Assembly (NCBI GenBank): GCA_904420045.1
Contig: CAJFTY010000012.1
Span: forward strand, 1 to 64,000
Origin: Candidatus Metaruminococcus caecorum
GTDB taxonomy: Bacteria; Bacillota; Clostridia; Oscillospirales; Ruminococcaceae
Reading direction: 5' to 3'
DNA length: 64,000 nucleotides
Numbering within the stretch: position 1 is the stretch's first letter; every line of letters begins with the position of its first letter. Under the pieces are notes generated by a model. The model made no database searches. It was not told the origin of the DNA and saw nothing but the letters and a program-made list of their open reading frames with translations. Shown here in pieces: positions 45,973 to 54,992 of the stretch. The position numbers and the translations under genes were made by a program.

Positions 45973-47163
45973 ATGACCTCTTTGAACAAAAAGACCATCG
46001 AGGATATTGATGTTGCCGGCAAAAAAGTGCTGGTTCGCTGCGATTTTAACGTTCCGCTGAAAGACGGCGTGATCCAGGATGATAAGCGCATCCGAGAGTC
46101 CCTGAAAACCCTGAAATACCTGCTGGACAAAGGCGCAAAAGTGATCGCCTGTTCCCACCTGGGCCGGCCCAAAGACGGCTTTGACATGACGTTCTCTCTG
46201 GCGCCTGTCGCCAAACGCATCGGAGAGCTGCTGAACATGGACGTGATCATGGCCAAAGACGTCATCGGTGAGGATGCCAAGGCGAAGGCCGCCGCTCTCA
46301 AAGAAGGCCAGCTGATGCTGTTGGAAAACGTCCGTTTCCATAAAGAAGAAAAGAAAAACGATCCCGCGTTCGCAAAAGAGCTCGCTTCCATGGCGGACAT
46401 CTACGTCAACGACGCATTCGGCACCGCACATCGGGCGCATGCTTCCACCGCCGGCGTTGCGGATTATCTCCCCGCGGTGTGCGGTTATCTGATCCAGAAA
46501 GAGATCTCCATCATGGGCGAAGCCCTTGCCAATCCCAAACGTCCCTTTGTGGCGATCCTGGGCGGCGCGAAGGTCTCCGATAAAATCGGCGTCATCAAAA
46601 ACCTGCTGGACAAGGTGGACACCCTGATCATCGGCGGCGGCATGGCTTACACCTTTAACAAGGTTCTGGGCCACAAGATCGGCACCTCGATCTGCGAGGA
46701 GGATAAGCTGGAACTGGCAGCGGAGCTGATGAAAGAAGCCAAAGAAAAAGGCGTGAAATTCCTGCTGCCTGTGGACAACGTGGTGGGCGATGCCTTTGAT
46801 CCTGACTGCAACTTTAAAGTGGTCAATTCCGACGATATCCCGGACGGCTACATGGGTCTGGACATCGGTCACAAAACCGAAGAACTGTTCGCCAACGCCA
46901 TCAAGGGTGCGGGCACTGTGGTCTGGAACGGCCCCATGGGCGTTTCCGAGTGGCCCAACTTCGCCAGCGGAACCCGCGCGGTGGCAACCGCCGTGGCAGA
47001 ATCCGGCGCAATTTCCATCATCGGCGGCGGCGACTCCGCAGCGGCCGTGGAAAAACTGGGCTTTGCCGATAAGATGACCCACATCTCTACCGGCGGCGGC
47101 GCGTCTCTGGAATTCCTGGAGGGCAAAGAGCTCCCCGGCATTGCAGCCCTCAACGACAAATAA
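45973..47163 (+). CDS. pgk: Phosphoglycerate kinase
   Basis: Makes ATP from 1,3-bisphosphoglycerate. 396 residues from ATG 45973, 9 bases after AAAGGA. Motifs: [57 protein letters not shown] and the C-terminal [13 protein letters not shown] and [19 protein letters not shown]. Standard bacterial length. First gene of a three-gene glycolytic run. Confidence 0.98.
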   Translation: MTSLNKKTIEDIDVAGKKVLVRCDFNVPLKDGVIQDDKRIRESLKTLKYLLDKGAKVIACSHLGRPKDGFDMTFSLAPVAKRIGELLNMDVIMAKDVIGEDAKAKAAALKEGQLMLLENVRFHKEEKKNDPAFAKELASMADIYVNDAFGTAHRAHASTAGVADYLPAVCGYLIQKEISIMGEALANPKRPFVAILGGAKVSDKIGVIKNLLDKVDTLIIGGGMAYTFNKVLGHKIGTSICEEDKLELAAELMKEAKEKGVKFLLPVDNVVGDAFDPDCNFKVVNSDDIPDGYMGLDIGHKTEELFANAIKGAGTVVWNGPMGVSEWPNFASGTRAVATAVAESGAISIIGGGDSAAAVEKLGFADKMTHISTGGGASLEFLEGKELPGIAALNDK

Positions 47164-47180
47164 ATGTAAAACAAGGTTTA

Positions 47181-47207
47181 CCCGTCGTCGTATTTCTCGG
47201 CGGCGGG
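47181..47207 (+). terminator. Intercistronic hairpin between pgk and tpiA
   Basis: 10-bp stem with two G-T pairs (47181-47190 with 47198-47207) and no real T run. More likely a partial terminator or RNA stabiliser within the operon. Confidence 0.45.
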
Positions 47208-47260
47208 TGAATTTCTGTATAATTCTTTGAAAAAACAAATTAGAATGGAGATTATTGGAC

Positions 47261-48028
47261 ATGAACAAAGCACTTCGCAAAGCCGTCATCGCCGGCAACT
47301 GGAAAATGAACAAAACCCGCCCCGAAGCCAAAGCCCTGGTGGAAGAGTTAAAGCCCCTGGTCAAAGACGCCGGCTGTGACGTGGTGGTCTGCGTACCCTT
47401 CACCAACCTGGAGACCGTTTTAGACGCTGCCAAAGGCAGCAACATTAAAGTGGGCGCTCAGAACTGCCACTTTGAAAAATCCGGCGCGTTCACCGGCGAG
47501 ATTTCCGCCGACATGCTCACCGAGATGGGCGTGGAGTATGTGGTCATCGGCCACTCCGAGCGCCGCCAGTATTTCGGCGAGACAGACGCGACCGTCAACA
47601 AACGCACCAAAGCCGCCCTGGCCGCGGGCCTGACCGTCATCCTCTGCGTGGGTGAAATGCTGGAGGATCGGGAGGCCGGCATTACCGACGAGCTGGTAGC
47701 TCTGCAGACCAAAGTTGCTTTGAAAGACGTGACCAAGGAGCAGCTTGCCAAGGTAATCATCGCCTATGAACCCGTGTGGGCCATCGGCACTGGTAAAACC
47801 GCCACTGCACAGCAGGCGAATGAAGTCTGCGCAGTTATCCGTGCTACCATCGAAAAGGTGTATGACAAAGCGGCGGCAGACGCTATGACCATTCAGTACG
47901 GTGGCTCCATGAACGCAGGCAACGCCGCGGAGCTGCTGGCGCAGCCCGACGTGGACGGCGGCCTGATCGGCGGCGCTTCCCTGAAAGCCCCTGATTTCTC
48001 TGTAATCGTGGACGCGGCTAGCAAATAG
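47261..48028 (+). CDS. tpiA: Triosephosphate isomerase
   Basis: Interconverts dihydroxyacetone phosphate and glyceraldehyde-3-phosphate. 255 residues from ATG 47261 with GGAG 10 bases upstream (an in-frame TTG at 47255 is less likely). [39 protein letters not shown] (catalytic His) and [14 protein letters not shown] (catalytic Glu), then [20 protein letters not shown]. Its stop codon coincides with the beginning of the structured repeat that separates it from gpmI. Confidence 0.98.
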   Translation: MNKALRKAVIAGNWKMNKTRPEAKALVEELKPLVKDAGCDVVVCVPFTNLETVLDAAKGSNIKVGAQNCHFEKSGAFTGEISADMLTEMGVEYVVIGHSERRQYFGETDATVNKRTKAALAAGLTVILCVGEMLEDREAGITDELVALQTKVALKDVTKEQLAKVIIAYEPVWAIGTGKTATAQQANEVCAVIRATIEKVYDKAAADAMTIQYGGSMNAGNAAELLAQPDVDGGLIGGASLKAPDFSVIVDAASK

Positions 48029-48270
48029 GATTTTTCGGGTCGAAAAATCCATTGGGAAAAATGACTTTCGGCGCAAGGCGCCTCCGGCATATCTGCCGAC
48101 GTCATTTTTCAGCAGCCCCAGCTTACGTGCACCAAATAGGATTTGGGGCCCAAAAATCCATTGGGAAAAATGACCTTCGGCGCACAGCGCCTCCGGCATA
48201 TCTGTCGGCATCATTTTTCAGTTCATCCAGCCTGGGCGCACAAACCGGTTTTTCGGATCGAAAATCCATC
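48026..48270 (+). repeat. Tandem structured intergenic repeat between tpiA and gpmI
   Basis: Two units of about 110 bases plus a partial third. Each starts TAGGATTT with a palindrome (48028-48050; 48139-48159; partial 48247-48267), then ATTGGGAAAAATGAC, two inner hairpins (for example 48070-48082 and 48085-48098) and the complementary strand of an outer stem (48056-48065 with 48101-48110; 48165-48173 with 48211-48219). The layout matches the repeats beyond glgD. A frame through here would only extend gpmI and is not coding. Confidence 0.82.
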
Positions 48271-48300
48271 TTCCCTGTATTTTTAGAAAGGACTTACAGT

Positions 48301-49815
48301 ATGAAAAAACCTTTGGCTCTAATCATTATGGACGGCTTCGGTAAAAACGACAGCGACTATGGAAATGCCATCAAAGCCGCCGCTACTCCAAACTTGGATA
48401 AAATCTTCGCGGAAAATCCCATGACCTACATCGGCGCGTCCGGTATGAATGTGGGGCTCCCCGACGGGCAGATGGGCAACTCCGAGGTTGGCCACACCAA
48501 CATCGGCGCGGGGCGCATCGTGTATCAAGAGCTCACCCGAATCACCAAGTCGATCCAGGACGGAGATTTCTTTGAAAATCCCGCATTTTTGGGCGCGGTG
48601 GAAAACTGCAAAAAAAACGGAGGCGCTCTGCACCTGATGGGCCTTATGTCCGACGGCGGTGTGCACAGCCACAATTCTCACCTGTACGGATTGGTGGAGC
48701 TCGCCAAGCGGGCCGGCCTGGAAAAAGTCTACATCCACGCGTTTATGGACGGGCGGGACGTTCCCCCCACCTCCGGCGTGGAGTTTATCAAAGACTGCCA
48801 GAACAAGCTTGCTCAAATCGGCGTTGGTAAAATTGCCACTGTTATGGGCCGCTATTATGTCATGGACCGCGACAACCGCTGGGAGCGAGTGGAAAAAGCC
48901 TATGCCGCCATGGTCTACGGCGAAGGCAACCAGAACCCCGATCCCGCCGCCGCGGTGGAAGCTTCTTATAAAGAGGATGTGACCGATGAGTTCATCGTTC
49001 CCACCGTCTGCGAGCAAAATGCTCAAATCCAAGCAAACGACAGCGTGATCTTCTTTAACTTCCGGCCCGACCGGGCGCGGGAGATCACCCGTACCCTGGT
49101 GGATCCCGGCTTTACCGGGTTTGAGCGCAAAAACGGGCTGTTTCCCCTGTACTATGTGTGCATGACGCAGTACGACGCTACCATGCCTAATGTGCAGGTG
49201 GCCTTCAAGCCCCAGGAGCTGACCCATACTTTCGGCGAGTACATCAGCGAAAAGGGCCTGACTCAGCTTAGGATTGCCGAGACGGAAAAATACGCCCATG
49301 TGACCTTCTTCTTCAACGGCGGCGTGGAGGCTCCCTTCCCGGGTGAGGATCGGGCGCTGATCAACTCCCCCAAGGTTGCCACCTACGACTTAAAGCCCGA
49401 GATGAGCGCGTACGAGGTCACCGACGAAGTGCTCAAACGGATCGCTTCGGACAAATACGACGTCATCATCTTAAACTACGCCAACTGCGACATGGTGGGA
49501 CACACTGGTGTGTTTGAAGCAGCCGAAAAAGCGGTGGAAGCCGTGGACACCTGCGTTGGAAAAATGGTGGATGCGATCCTCGGCAAAGGCGGCGTTGCAC
49601 TGATTACCGCCGACCATGGAAACGCCGACAAGATGTACGAGGAGGACGGCTCTCCCTTCACCGCCCACACCACCAATCCTGTGCCTTTTGTGGTGGTCGG
49701 CAGGGACTGCCAGCTCCGGGAGGGCGGCCGCCTGGCCGACATCGCTCCCACGATGTTAAAAATCCTGGGCCTGCCCCAGCCCCCTGAAATGACCGGCGAA
49801 AGCCTGATCAAATAA
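48301..49815 (+). CDS. gpmI: 2,3-bisphosphoglycerate-independent phosphoglycerate mutase
   Basis: Interconverts 3- and 2-phosphoglycerate using two Mn ions. 504 residues from ATG 48301, after GAAAGGA; the open frame to 48052 crosses the repeats and is rejected. [11 protein letters not shown], the phospho-Ser motif [48 protein letters not shown] and [16 protein letters not shown] carry metal and substrate ligands. End of the glycolytic run, followed by a strong terminator. Confidence 0.97.
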   Translation: MKKPLALIIMDGFGKNDSDYGNAIKAAATPNLDKIFAENPMTYIGASGMNVGLPDGQMGNSEVGHTNIGAGRIVYQELTRITKSIQDGDFFENPAFLGAVENCKKNGGALHLMGLMSDGGVHSHNSHLYGLVELAKRAGLEKVYIHAFMDGRDVPPTSGVEFIKDCQNKLAQIGVGKIATVMGRYYVMDRDNRWERVEKAYAAMVYGEGNQNPDPAAAVEASYKEDVTDEFIVPTVCEQNAQIQANDSVIFFNFRPDRAREITRTLVDPGFTGFERKNGLFPLYYVCMTQYDATMPNVQVAFKPQELTHTFGEYISEKGLTQLRIAETEKYAHVTFFFNGGVEAPFPGEDRALINSPKVATYDLKPEMSAYEVTDEVLKRIASDKYDVIILNYANCDMVGHTGVFEAAEKAVEAVDTCVGKMVDAILGKGGVALITADHGNADKMYEEDGSPFTAHTTNPVPFVVVGRDCQLREGGRLADIAPTMLKILGLPQPPEMTGESLIK

Positions 49816-49828
49816 ACAGATTATTGTT

Positions 49829-49866
49829 CCGCCTGAAGGGATCTCCTTTCAGGCGGTTTTTTCTTA
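49829..49866 (+). terminator. Terminator after gpmI
   Basis: 12-bp stem (49829-49840 with 49845-49856, one wobble) followed by TTTTTTCTT, 14 bases after the stop. Confidence 0.9.
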
Positions 49867-49887
49867 GGAAAAGAAAGGATGGACACG

Positions 49888-50244
49888 ATGAAAAAATGGT
49901 ATGACGAGGAGTATGAATTTACCGTCGAGGTGACCGGATTTCTCCGGGGCGACCACACCGAAGGGTATTGCCGCAACGGCGAGGAAATCGGCGATGTCTA
50001 CACCTGCACCTATGGCTGCCCCGTAAATGCAGACGGCCAGGGGATCTGCTCCAAAACCATGATGATGCTGTATCCCATTATGGAAGCGGTCCGCAGCGGC
50101 GGGGATCTGGAGAACATCGGCGGAACAGGCCGGTATAGCAAAGATCTGGTATGTCCGGACGGCTGTGTATTGTTTCGGCTGACGGCAAAAAAGCTGGGAA
50201 ACGAAAACTTTTACAAGGGAAAATTCTTTATATCCGCTGAATGA
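49888..50244 (+). CDS. TIGR04076-type small Cys-containing protein, 118 aa
   Basis: ATG 49888 with AAAGGA 8 bases upstream (MDT start at 49879 abuts the site). The pattern FTVEVTGFLRGDHTEGYCRNG, then CTYGCP, GICSKTMMMLYPIMEAVRSG and GGDLENIGGTGRYSKDLVCPDG, fits TIGR04076, a clostridial family of unknown function with conserved Cys residues that may bind metal. Short gene between two larger transcription units. Confidence 0.82.
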   Translation: MKKWYDEEYEFTVEVTGFLRGDHTEGYCRNGEEIGDVYTCTYGCPVNADGQGICSKTMMMLYPIMEAVRSGGDLENIGGTGRYSKDLVCPDGCVLFRLTAKKLGNENFYKGKFFISAE

Positions 50245-50275
50245 TCCACGTATTCTTCTTTTTCGAATAAAACAG

Positions 50276-50304
50276 TTGATAACCGGCAGATAAATTCGTA
50301 CAAT
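50276..50304 (+). promoter_or_regulatory. Promoter of malQ-glgP
   Basis: TTGATA (50276-50281), 17-base spacer, TACAAT (50299-50304), about 72 bases before malQ. Confidence 0.78.
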
Positions 50305-50375
50305 AGAGATAAAGAATGCGCGCCGGTGGGGAAAGGGGCCATCTCCTCCCTCCGCCGGATGTGAAAGGTGTGAGC

Positions 50376-51929
50376 ATGCAGATGAATCGTCTTGCAAAGC
50401 AGCCGCCCCTTCCCCGGGGATCGGGGATTTTACTGCCTGTTTTCAGCCTCCCTTCTCCATTCGGGATCGGAACGCTGGGAAAAGAAGCCCGGCGGTTTAT
50501 CAAGTTTCTGGCGGCGTCCGGCCAGCGGTACTGGCAGGTGCTCCCCATCGGGCCCACAAGCTATGGAGACAGCCCCTACCAGTCGTTTTCCGCCTTTGCG
50601 GGCAATCCCTATTTCATCGACCTGCCCGAGCTTGTAAAGCAAAACCTGTTGACTCCCGAAGAGGTGCAGTCCGCGGACTTTAGGCACGTTCCGGATCAGG
50701 TGGATTACGAAGCACTCGATCAAAACAGGCTTGACCTGCTCCGGCGGGCATATGAACATTCCCGGCATCGGGATACTCCAGCATATCAGGCGTTTTTAGA
50801 AGAAAACCAGTTCTGGCTGGGCGATTACAGCCTGTTTATGGCGCTGAAAGCCCTGTTCGGCGGGCGGGAATGGCTGTCCTGGCCCAAGGGCGTCCGCCTG
50901 CGGGAGCCGTCGGAGCTTACGCGCTACCGGGAAAAGCTCGCGGACGAAATCGACTTCTGGAATTTTTTGCAGTTCACCTTTGACCGCCAATGGAGCGATC
51001 TGAAGCAGTATGCCAACCGCAGAGGCGTGGAACTGATGGGGGATTTGCCCATCTATGTGGCTATGGACAGCGCGGATGTGTGGGCTCATGGAGAGCTGTT
51101 CCAGCTGGATCAGGAAAAGCGCCCTGTCCGGGTGGCGGGCGTTCCCCCGGATGCCTTTTCTGAAACCGGGCAGCTGTGGGGAAATCCCCTGTACCGATGG
51201 GATGTAATGCGAAAAGACGACTACGCATGGTGGCGCAAGCGGATTGCCTTTTCCGCCAAGCGGTTTGACGCAATGCGGATCGACCACTTTATTGGAATCG
51301 TGCAGTATTACGCCATCCCGTCAGGAGAGGACACCGCTATGCACGGTGAATGGCTGCCCGGTCCCGGCGAGGAGCTGATCCAGGCGATCAACGCCGCCAA
51401 GGGGAGCTGCCGGATTGTGGCGGAGGATTTAGGATCTTTAACGCCTCAGGTGCGAGAGCTTCTAATACGCACCGGCTACCCTGGGATGAAGGTGCTGGAA
51501 TTCGCCTTTGACTCCGGCCCGGACAACGAGCATCTGCCCTGCCACTACCCCAAAAACATCGTAGCTTATTGCGGCACTCACGACAACGACACCCTGGCGG
51601 GATTTTTTGCCTCCAAAAAGCCGAAGGAGCTCGCCTTCGCAATGGAATACTTGTGCGCCAAAAAGCGCCGGGAGCTTCCCGCCCGGACGGTTCGCGCCCT
51701 GTTTGCCAGCAGCGCAGACACCGTGATGTTGCAGATGCAGGATCTGCTAAAGCTGGGGAGCGAAGCCAGAATCAACACCCCCTCCACCCTGGGGAACAAC
51801 TGGCAATGGCGAATGACTCCCGGCATGCTCACCCCAAAGCTTGCAAAAAAGCTCAGAAAACTCACCCGCACCTACGGGCGAGAGCGAAAGGAAGAAAAAG
51901 CCCATGAACCGGTTTCAAAAGGACGTTGA
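50376..51929 (+). CDS. malQ: 4-alpha-glucanotransferase (amylomaltase)
   Basis: GH77 disproportionating enzyme acting on malto-oligosaccharides and glycogen outer chains. ATG 50376 with GAAAGGTG upstream gives 517 residues; ATG 50382 is an alternative. SGILLPVFSLPSPFGIGTLG, WQVLPIGPTSYGDSPYQSFS, GDLPIYVAMDSADVWAH, the nucleophile region FDAMRIDHFIGIVQYYAIP, VAEDLGSLTPQVRELL and AYCGTHDNDTLAGFF are the family motifs. Its end overlaps the glgP start by 26 bases, so the two are coupled. Confidence 0.97.
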   Translation: MQMNRLAKQPPLPRGSGILLPVFSLPSPFGIGTLGKEARRFIKFLAASGQRYWQVLPIGPTSYGDSPYQSFSAFAGNPYFIDLPELVKQNLLTPEEVQSADFRHVPDQVDYEALDQNRLDLLRRAYEHSRHRDTPAYQAFLEENQFWLGDYSLFMALKALFGGREWLSWPKGVRLREPSELTRYREKLADEIDFWNFLQFTFDRQWSDLKQYANRRGVELMGDLPIYVAMDSADVWAHGELFQLDQEKRPVRVAGVPPDAFSETGQLWGNPLYRWDVMRKDDYAWWRKRIAFSAKRFDAMRIDHFIGIVQYYAIPSGEDTAMHGEWLPGPGEELIQAINAAKGSCRIVAEDLGSLTPQVRELLIRTGYPGMKVLEFAFDSGPDNEHLPCHYPKNIVAYCGTHDNDTLAGFFASKKPKELAFAMEYLCAKKRRELPARTVRALFASSADTVMLQMQDLLKLGSEARINTPSTLGNNWQWRMTPGMLTPKLAKKLRKLTRTYGRERKEEKAHEPVSKGR

Positions 51930-54237
51930 GGCGTGTTTGGCACTTGATTTTCTCACCGACCTGTCCCACGCGAATCTCAAACAGCTGTACCAAGCGGTGT
52001 CTAAAGCGGCCATGAAGCAGACCGCGCCCCGCTGGCGGCAATCAAGCCCCAAAAAGACCGCCTGTTATTTTTCTGCGGAGTTTTTAGTGGGACGGCTACT
52101 GGAAAGCAACCTGCTGAACCTGGGTCTGTTGGAAGATTGCCGGAAGCTGCTGGCCAAGCGGGGGATTTCCCTTTCCGTCTTTGAAGAGGTGGAGGACGCC
52201 GCCCTGGGCAACGGAGGTCTGGGCCGGCTGGCGGCCTGTTTTTTAGATTCCGCCGCCACCCACGGCATCCCTTTAAACGGCTACGGCATTCGGTACCAGT
52301 ACGGGCTTTTTAAGCAGTCCTTTGCGGACGGCTTCCAGCGGGAGGCCCCCGACGACTGGCTGCAGTTTGGGGATCCCTGGTCGGTCCGGCGGGAGGAGGA
52401 CGCCGTTACCGTGTCGTTTAAAGGGCAATCGGTGCGGGCGGTTCCCTATGATACCCCAGTGATTGGTTACGGCGGCAGAACGGTCAACACCCTGCGGCTG
52501 TGGCAAGCAGAACCGCTGCGCGCCTTTGATTTTGATTTATTTAACCGCCAGCAATACCGCAAGGCTGTTCAGGAGGACATCGACGCCCGGGCGATCTCCC
52601 GGGTGCTGTACCCCAACGACGATACAAACGAGGGGAAAAAGCTCCGGCTGAAACAACAGTACTTTTTTGCCAGCGCCTCGCTGCAGGATCTGATCCGGGC
52701 GTATAAAGCCCGGCACGGAGCAGACTTTTCCCATTTTCCCGAAGAATATGCCATCCAGCTAAACGACACCCATCCGGTAGTGGCCATTCCGGAATTCATC
52801 CGCATCCTCACCAATGAGGAGGGCCTCCCCTTTGACGAGGCGCTGTCTCTCGCCCGGGCGACCTTCGCCTACACCAACCACACCATCATGGCGGAGGCGC
52901 TGGAAAAATGGTGGATTCCCCTGTTTCGGTCGGTGCTCCCCCAGGTGTACAAGGTGATCGTGCAGATCAACGCCGCCCTGGAACAGGAGCTCGCCCAAAA
53001 ACAGGTCCGCCCTGACCGGCGGGAGAGCTTTCGCATCCTGTCGGAGGAACAGATCCACATGGCAAGGCTGGCGGTTTTTGCCACACACTCCACCAACGGG
53101 GTGGCGAAAATCCACACGGGAATTTTAAAAAAATCCGCCCTGCACAACTGGTACCGGCTATACCCCAAACGGTTTAACAACAAGACCAACGGCATCACCC
53201 AGCGGCGGTGGCTCCTGCTATGCAACCCGGAGCTCTCCAGTTGGATCACCGAACGGATCGGCAAGGGATGGATCACAAACCTTACCCGTCTGAAAAAGCT
53301 GGAAGCATATGCAGACGACCCCGCTTCGCTGCTGGCGTTTTCGGAAATCAAGCGGATCAAAAAGCAGCAGCTTTGCGACTACATTCAGGAGCGGGAGGGC
53401 GTATTGTTAAGCCCCGACTTTTTATTTGACATCCAGGCCAAACGCCTGCACGAGTACAAGCGGCAGCTTTTAAACGCCTTTTCCATCCTGGACATCTACT
53501 ACGGGATTCAAGAGGGCCGGATCAAAGCGTTTTATCCCACGGTGTTTTTGTTCGGCGCTAAGGCGGCTCCCGGCTATTTCAGGGCGAAGGCGGTAATTAA
53601 ATTCATCAACGAGATCGCCCGGATGGTCAACGCCGATCCTGCGATGGAACACAAACTCAAGGTGGTGTTTGTGCAGAACTACAACGTCTCCTACGCGCAA
53701 AAGCTTATGCCCGCCGCGGAGGTGTCCGAGCAGATCTCCACCGCCGGAACCGAGGCCTCCGGCACCGGGAACATGAAATTCATGTTAAACGGCGCGGTGA
53801 CGCTGGGAACCCTGGACGGCGCCAACGTGGAGATTGTAGAGCAGGCGGGAGCGGAAAACAACTACATCTTTGGCGCCCGGGTGGAGGAGCTGGAAGCTCT
53901 AAACGGTTCTTATGACCCGAACGATCTGTATCAAAAGGAGCCCCGGATCAAACGGGTGGTGGACACTCTGGTGGACGGGACGCTGGACGACGGCGGCACC
54001 GGCATGTTCCAGGAGCTGTACGACGCCCTGCTCAAGGGGGCCAGCTGGCACAAGCCCGATCACTATTTTGTGCTGCTGGACTTTCTACCCTACTGCGAGG
54101 CAAAACTCAAGGCAAACGCCGATTACCAGGATTCCATGGCGTTTGCCCGCAAATGCCTCATAAACACTGCCAATGCCGGGCGGTTTTCCAGCGACCGAAC
54201 GGTCAAGGAGTATGCCAAAAAAATCTGGCGGGTGTAA
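51904..54237 (+). CDS. glgP: Glycogen/maltodextrin phosphorylase
   Basis: Releases glucose-1-phosphate from glycogen with phosphate and pyridoxal phosphate. 777 residues from ATG 51904 with GAAAGGAAG. CYFSAEFLVGRLLESNLLNL near the start, EDAALGNGGLGRLAACFLDS, QLNDTHPVVAIPE, RLHEYKRQLLNAFS and, bearing the PLP Lys, STAGTEASGTGNMKFMLNGA. A slightly unusual G replaces S in the common EASGTSNMKF. Shares a transcript with malQ; a terminator follows. Confidence 0.97.
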   Translation: MNRFQKDVEACLALDFLTDLSHANLKQLYQAVSKAAMKQTAPRWRQSSPKKTACYFSAEFLVGRLLESNLLNLGLLEDCRKLLAKRGISLSVFEEVEDAALGNGGLGRLAACFLDSAATHGIPLNGYGIRYQYGLFKQSFADGFQREAPDDWLQFGDPWSVRREEDAVTVSFKGQSVRAVPYDTPVIGYGGRTVNTLRLWQAEPLRAFDFDLFNRQQYRKAVQEDIDARAISRVLYPNDDTNEGKKLRLKQQYFFASASLQDLIRAYKARHGADFSHFPEEYAIQLNDTHPVVAIPEFIRILTNEEGLPFDEALSLARATFAYTNHTIMAEALEKWWIPLFRSVLPQVYKVIVQINAALEQELAQKQVRPDRRESFRILSEEQIHMARLAVFATHSTNGVAKIHTGILKKSALHNWYRLYPKRFNNKTNGITQRRWLLLCNPELSSWITERIGKGWITNLTRLKKLEAYADDPASLLAFSEIKRIKKQQLCDYIQEREGVLLSPDFLFDIQAKRLHEYKRQLLNAFSILDIYYGIQEGRIKAFYPTVFLFGAKAAPGYFRAKAVIKFINEIARMVNADPAMEHKLKVVFVQNYNVSYAQKLMPAAEVSEQISTAGTEASGTGNMKFMLNGAVTLGTLDGANVEIVEQAGAENNYIFGARVEELEALNGSYDPNDLYQKEPRIKRVVDTLVDGTLDDGGTGMFQELYDALLKGASWHKPDHYFVLLDFLPYCEAKLKANADYQDSMAFARKCLINTANAGRFSSDRTVKEYAKKIWRV

Positions 54238-54260
54238 CATTTCACCCCATTCTGTTAAAA

Positions 54261-54301
54261 CCCCCGGAGAGAGGAGCGTGTTCCTCTCTCCGGGGGTTTT
54301 G
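54261..54301 (+). terminator. Terminator after glgP, also facing the ECF operon
   Basis: 15-bp perfect stem (54261-54275 with 54282-54296), TTTTG after it on the plus side and TTTTAAC on the minus side. It ends both the plus-strand glgP transcript and the convergent ECF operon. Confidence 0.9.
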
Positions 54302-54308
54302 TTCGCCG

Positions 54309-54992
54309 TCACGATTCGTACAGTCCGTATTTTGTAATCATCCGGGATAAAATTTTGTTCATGGGGATATAAAACGCCAGCAGAAATACCACGTTGGACA
54401 CCATATAGACCACCGTGGTGGGAAAAGAGGTGAGCAATACCGCCAGATACCGGTTGAGATCAAATCCCCCGCCGCCGGTGAACAGCGCCGTCCAACTGTC
54501 CATCACCGCCGAATACAGCGCCCCCGCAAAAATTCCATACAGGGGCAAAAGCCCCCACCAGTATTTTTTCAGGGGCTTTTTAAGCGCTCCCGCCAGCAGG
54601 CCGATCACGCCCCAGCCGAACATTTGAAAAGGCGTCCAGGGGCCCTGTCCGAACAGGAAGTTCGACAGCACCGCGGAAAACGAACCGATTAAAAAACCGG
54701 CCTCGCCCCCCAGGTACAACGCCGCCAGGATCACAATGGCGGCCACCGGCTTAAAGTGCGGAAACAGGGCGAACGCCGCCCGGCTCCCCACCGAAATCGC
54801 CGTGAGCGCGGCGATCAGAGTAAGCTCCCGCGCCCTGACCTTTCGGTTTTCAAAGCGCAGGTAAAAGGGGACGCAGGATAAAAGCGCTACTCCAAAGGCC
54901 GCTGGCGCGTACTGTCCGGTCAAAAGGCCGATAAAGATCACACACGGGATCCCCAGCACAAGGATTCCCCATCCAATCAGCGTTCGTTTCAT
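54309..54992 (-). CDS. ECF transporter S component, predicted cobalamin-type
   Basis: 227 residues from ATG 54992 with GGGAGGAAG, overlapping the ATPase stop by 4 bases (ATGA). Six to seven helices; the core ARELTLIAALTAISVGSRAA, LFPHFKPVAAIVILAALYLG and SNFLFGQGPWTPFQMFGWGV resembles S components that I recall as assigned to cobalamin (CbrT-type). It is a dedicated S component cotranscribed with its own T and A subunits. Together with the DUF4430 and toroid proteins, cobalamin or a related corrinoid is the best substrate guess. A long open frame to 55346 lies inside the ATPase gene and is not used. Confidence 0.82.
   Translation of the reverse strand: MKRTLIGWGILVLGIPCVIFIGLLTGQYAPAAFGVALLSCVPFYLRFENRKVRARELTLIAALTAISVGSRAAFALFPHFKPVAAIVILAALYLGGEAGFLIGSFSAVLSNFLFGQGPWTPFQMFGWGVIGLLAGALKKPLKKYWWGLLPLYGIFAGALYSAVMDSWTALFTGGGGFDLNRYLAVLLTSFPTTVVYMVSNVVFLLAFYIPMNKILSRMITKYGLYES

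Noticed and set aside
45715-47445. Minus-strand open frame of 576 codons opposite pgk
   Set aside because: It is the antisense shadow of the highly conserved pgk frame in GC-rich codon usage; it has no domain, spans both ends of pgk and lacks a ribosome site.
48052-48300. Long in-frame N-terminal extension of gpmI
   Set aside because: It runs through the tandem structured repeats and has no ribosome site, while ATG 48301 has GAAAGGA and starts the conserved protein.
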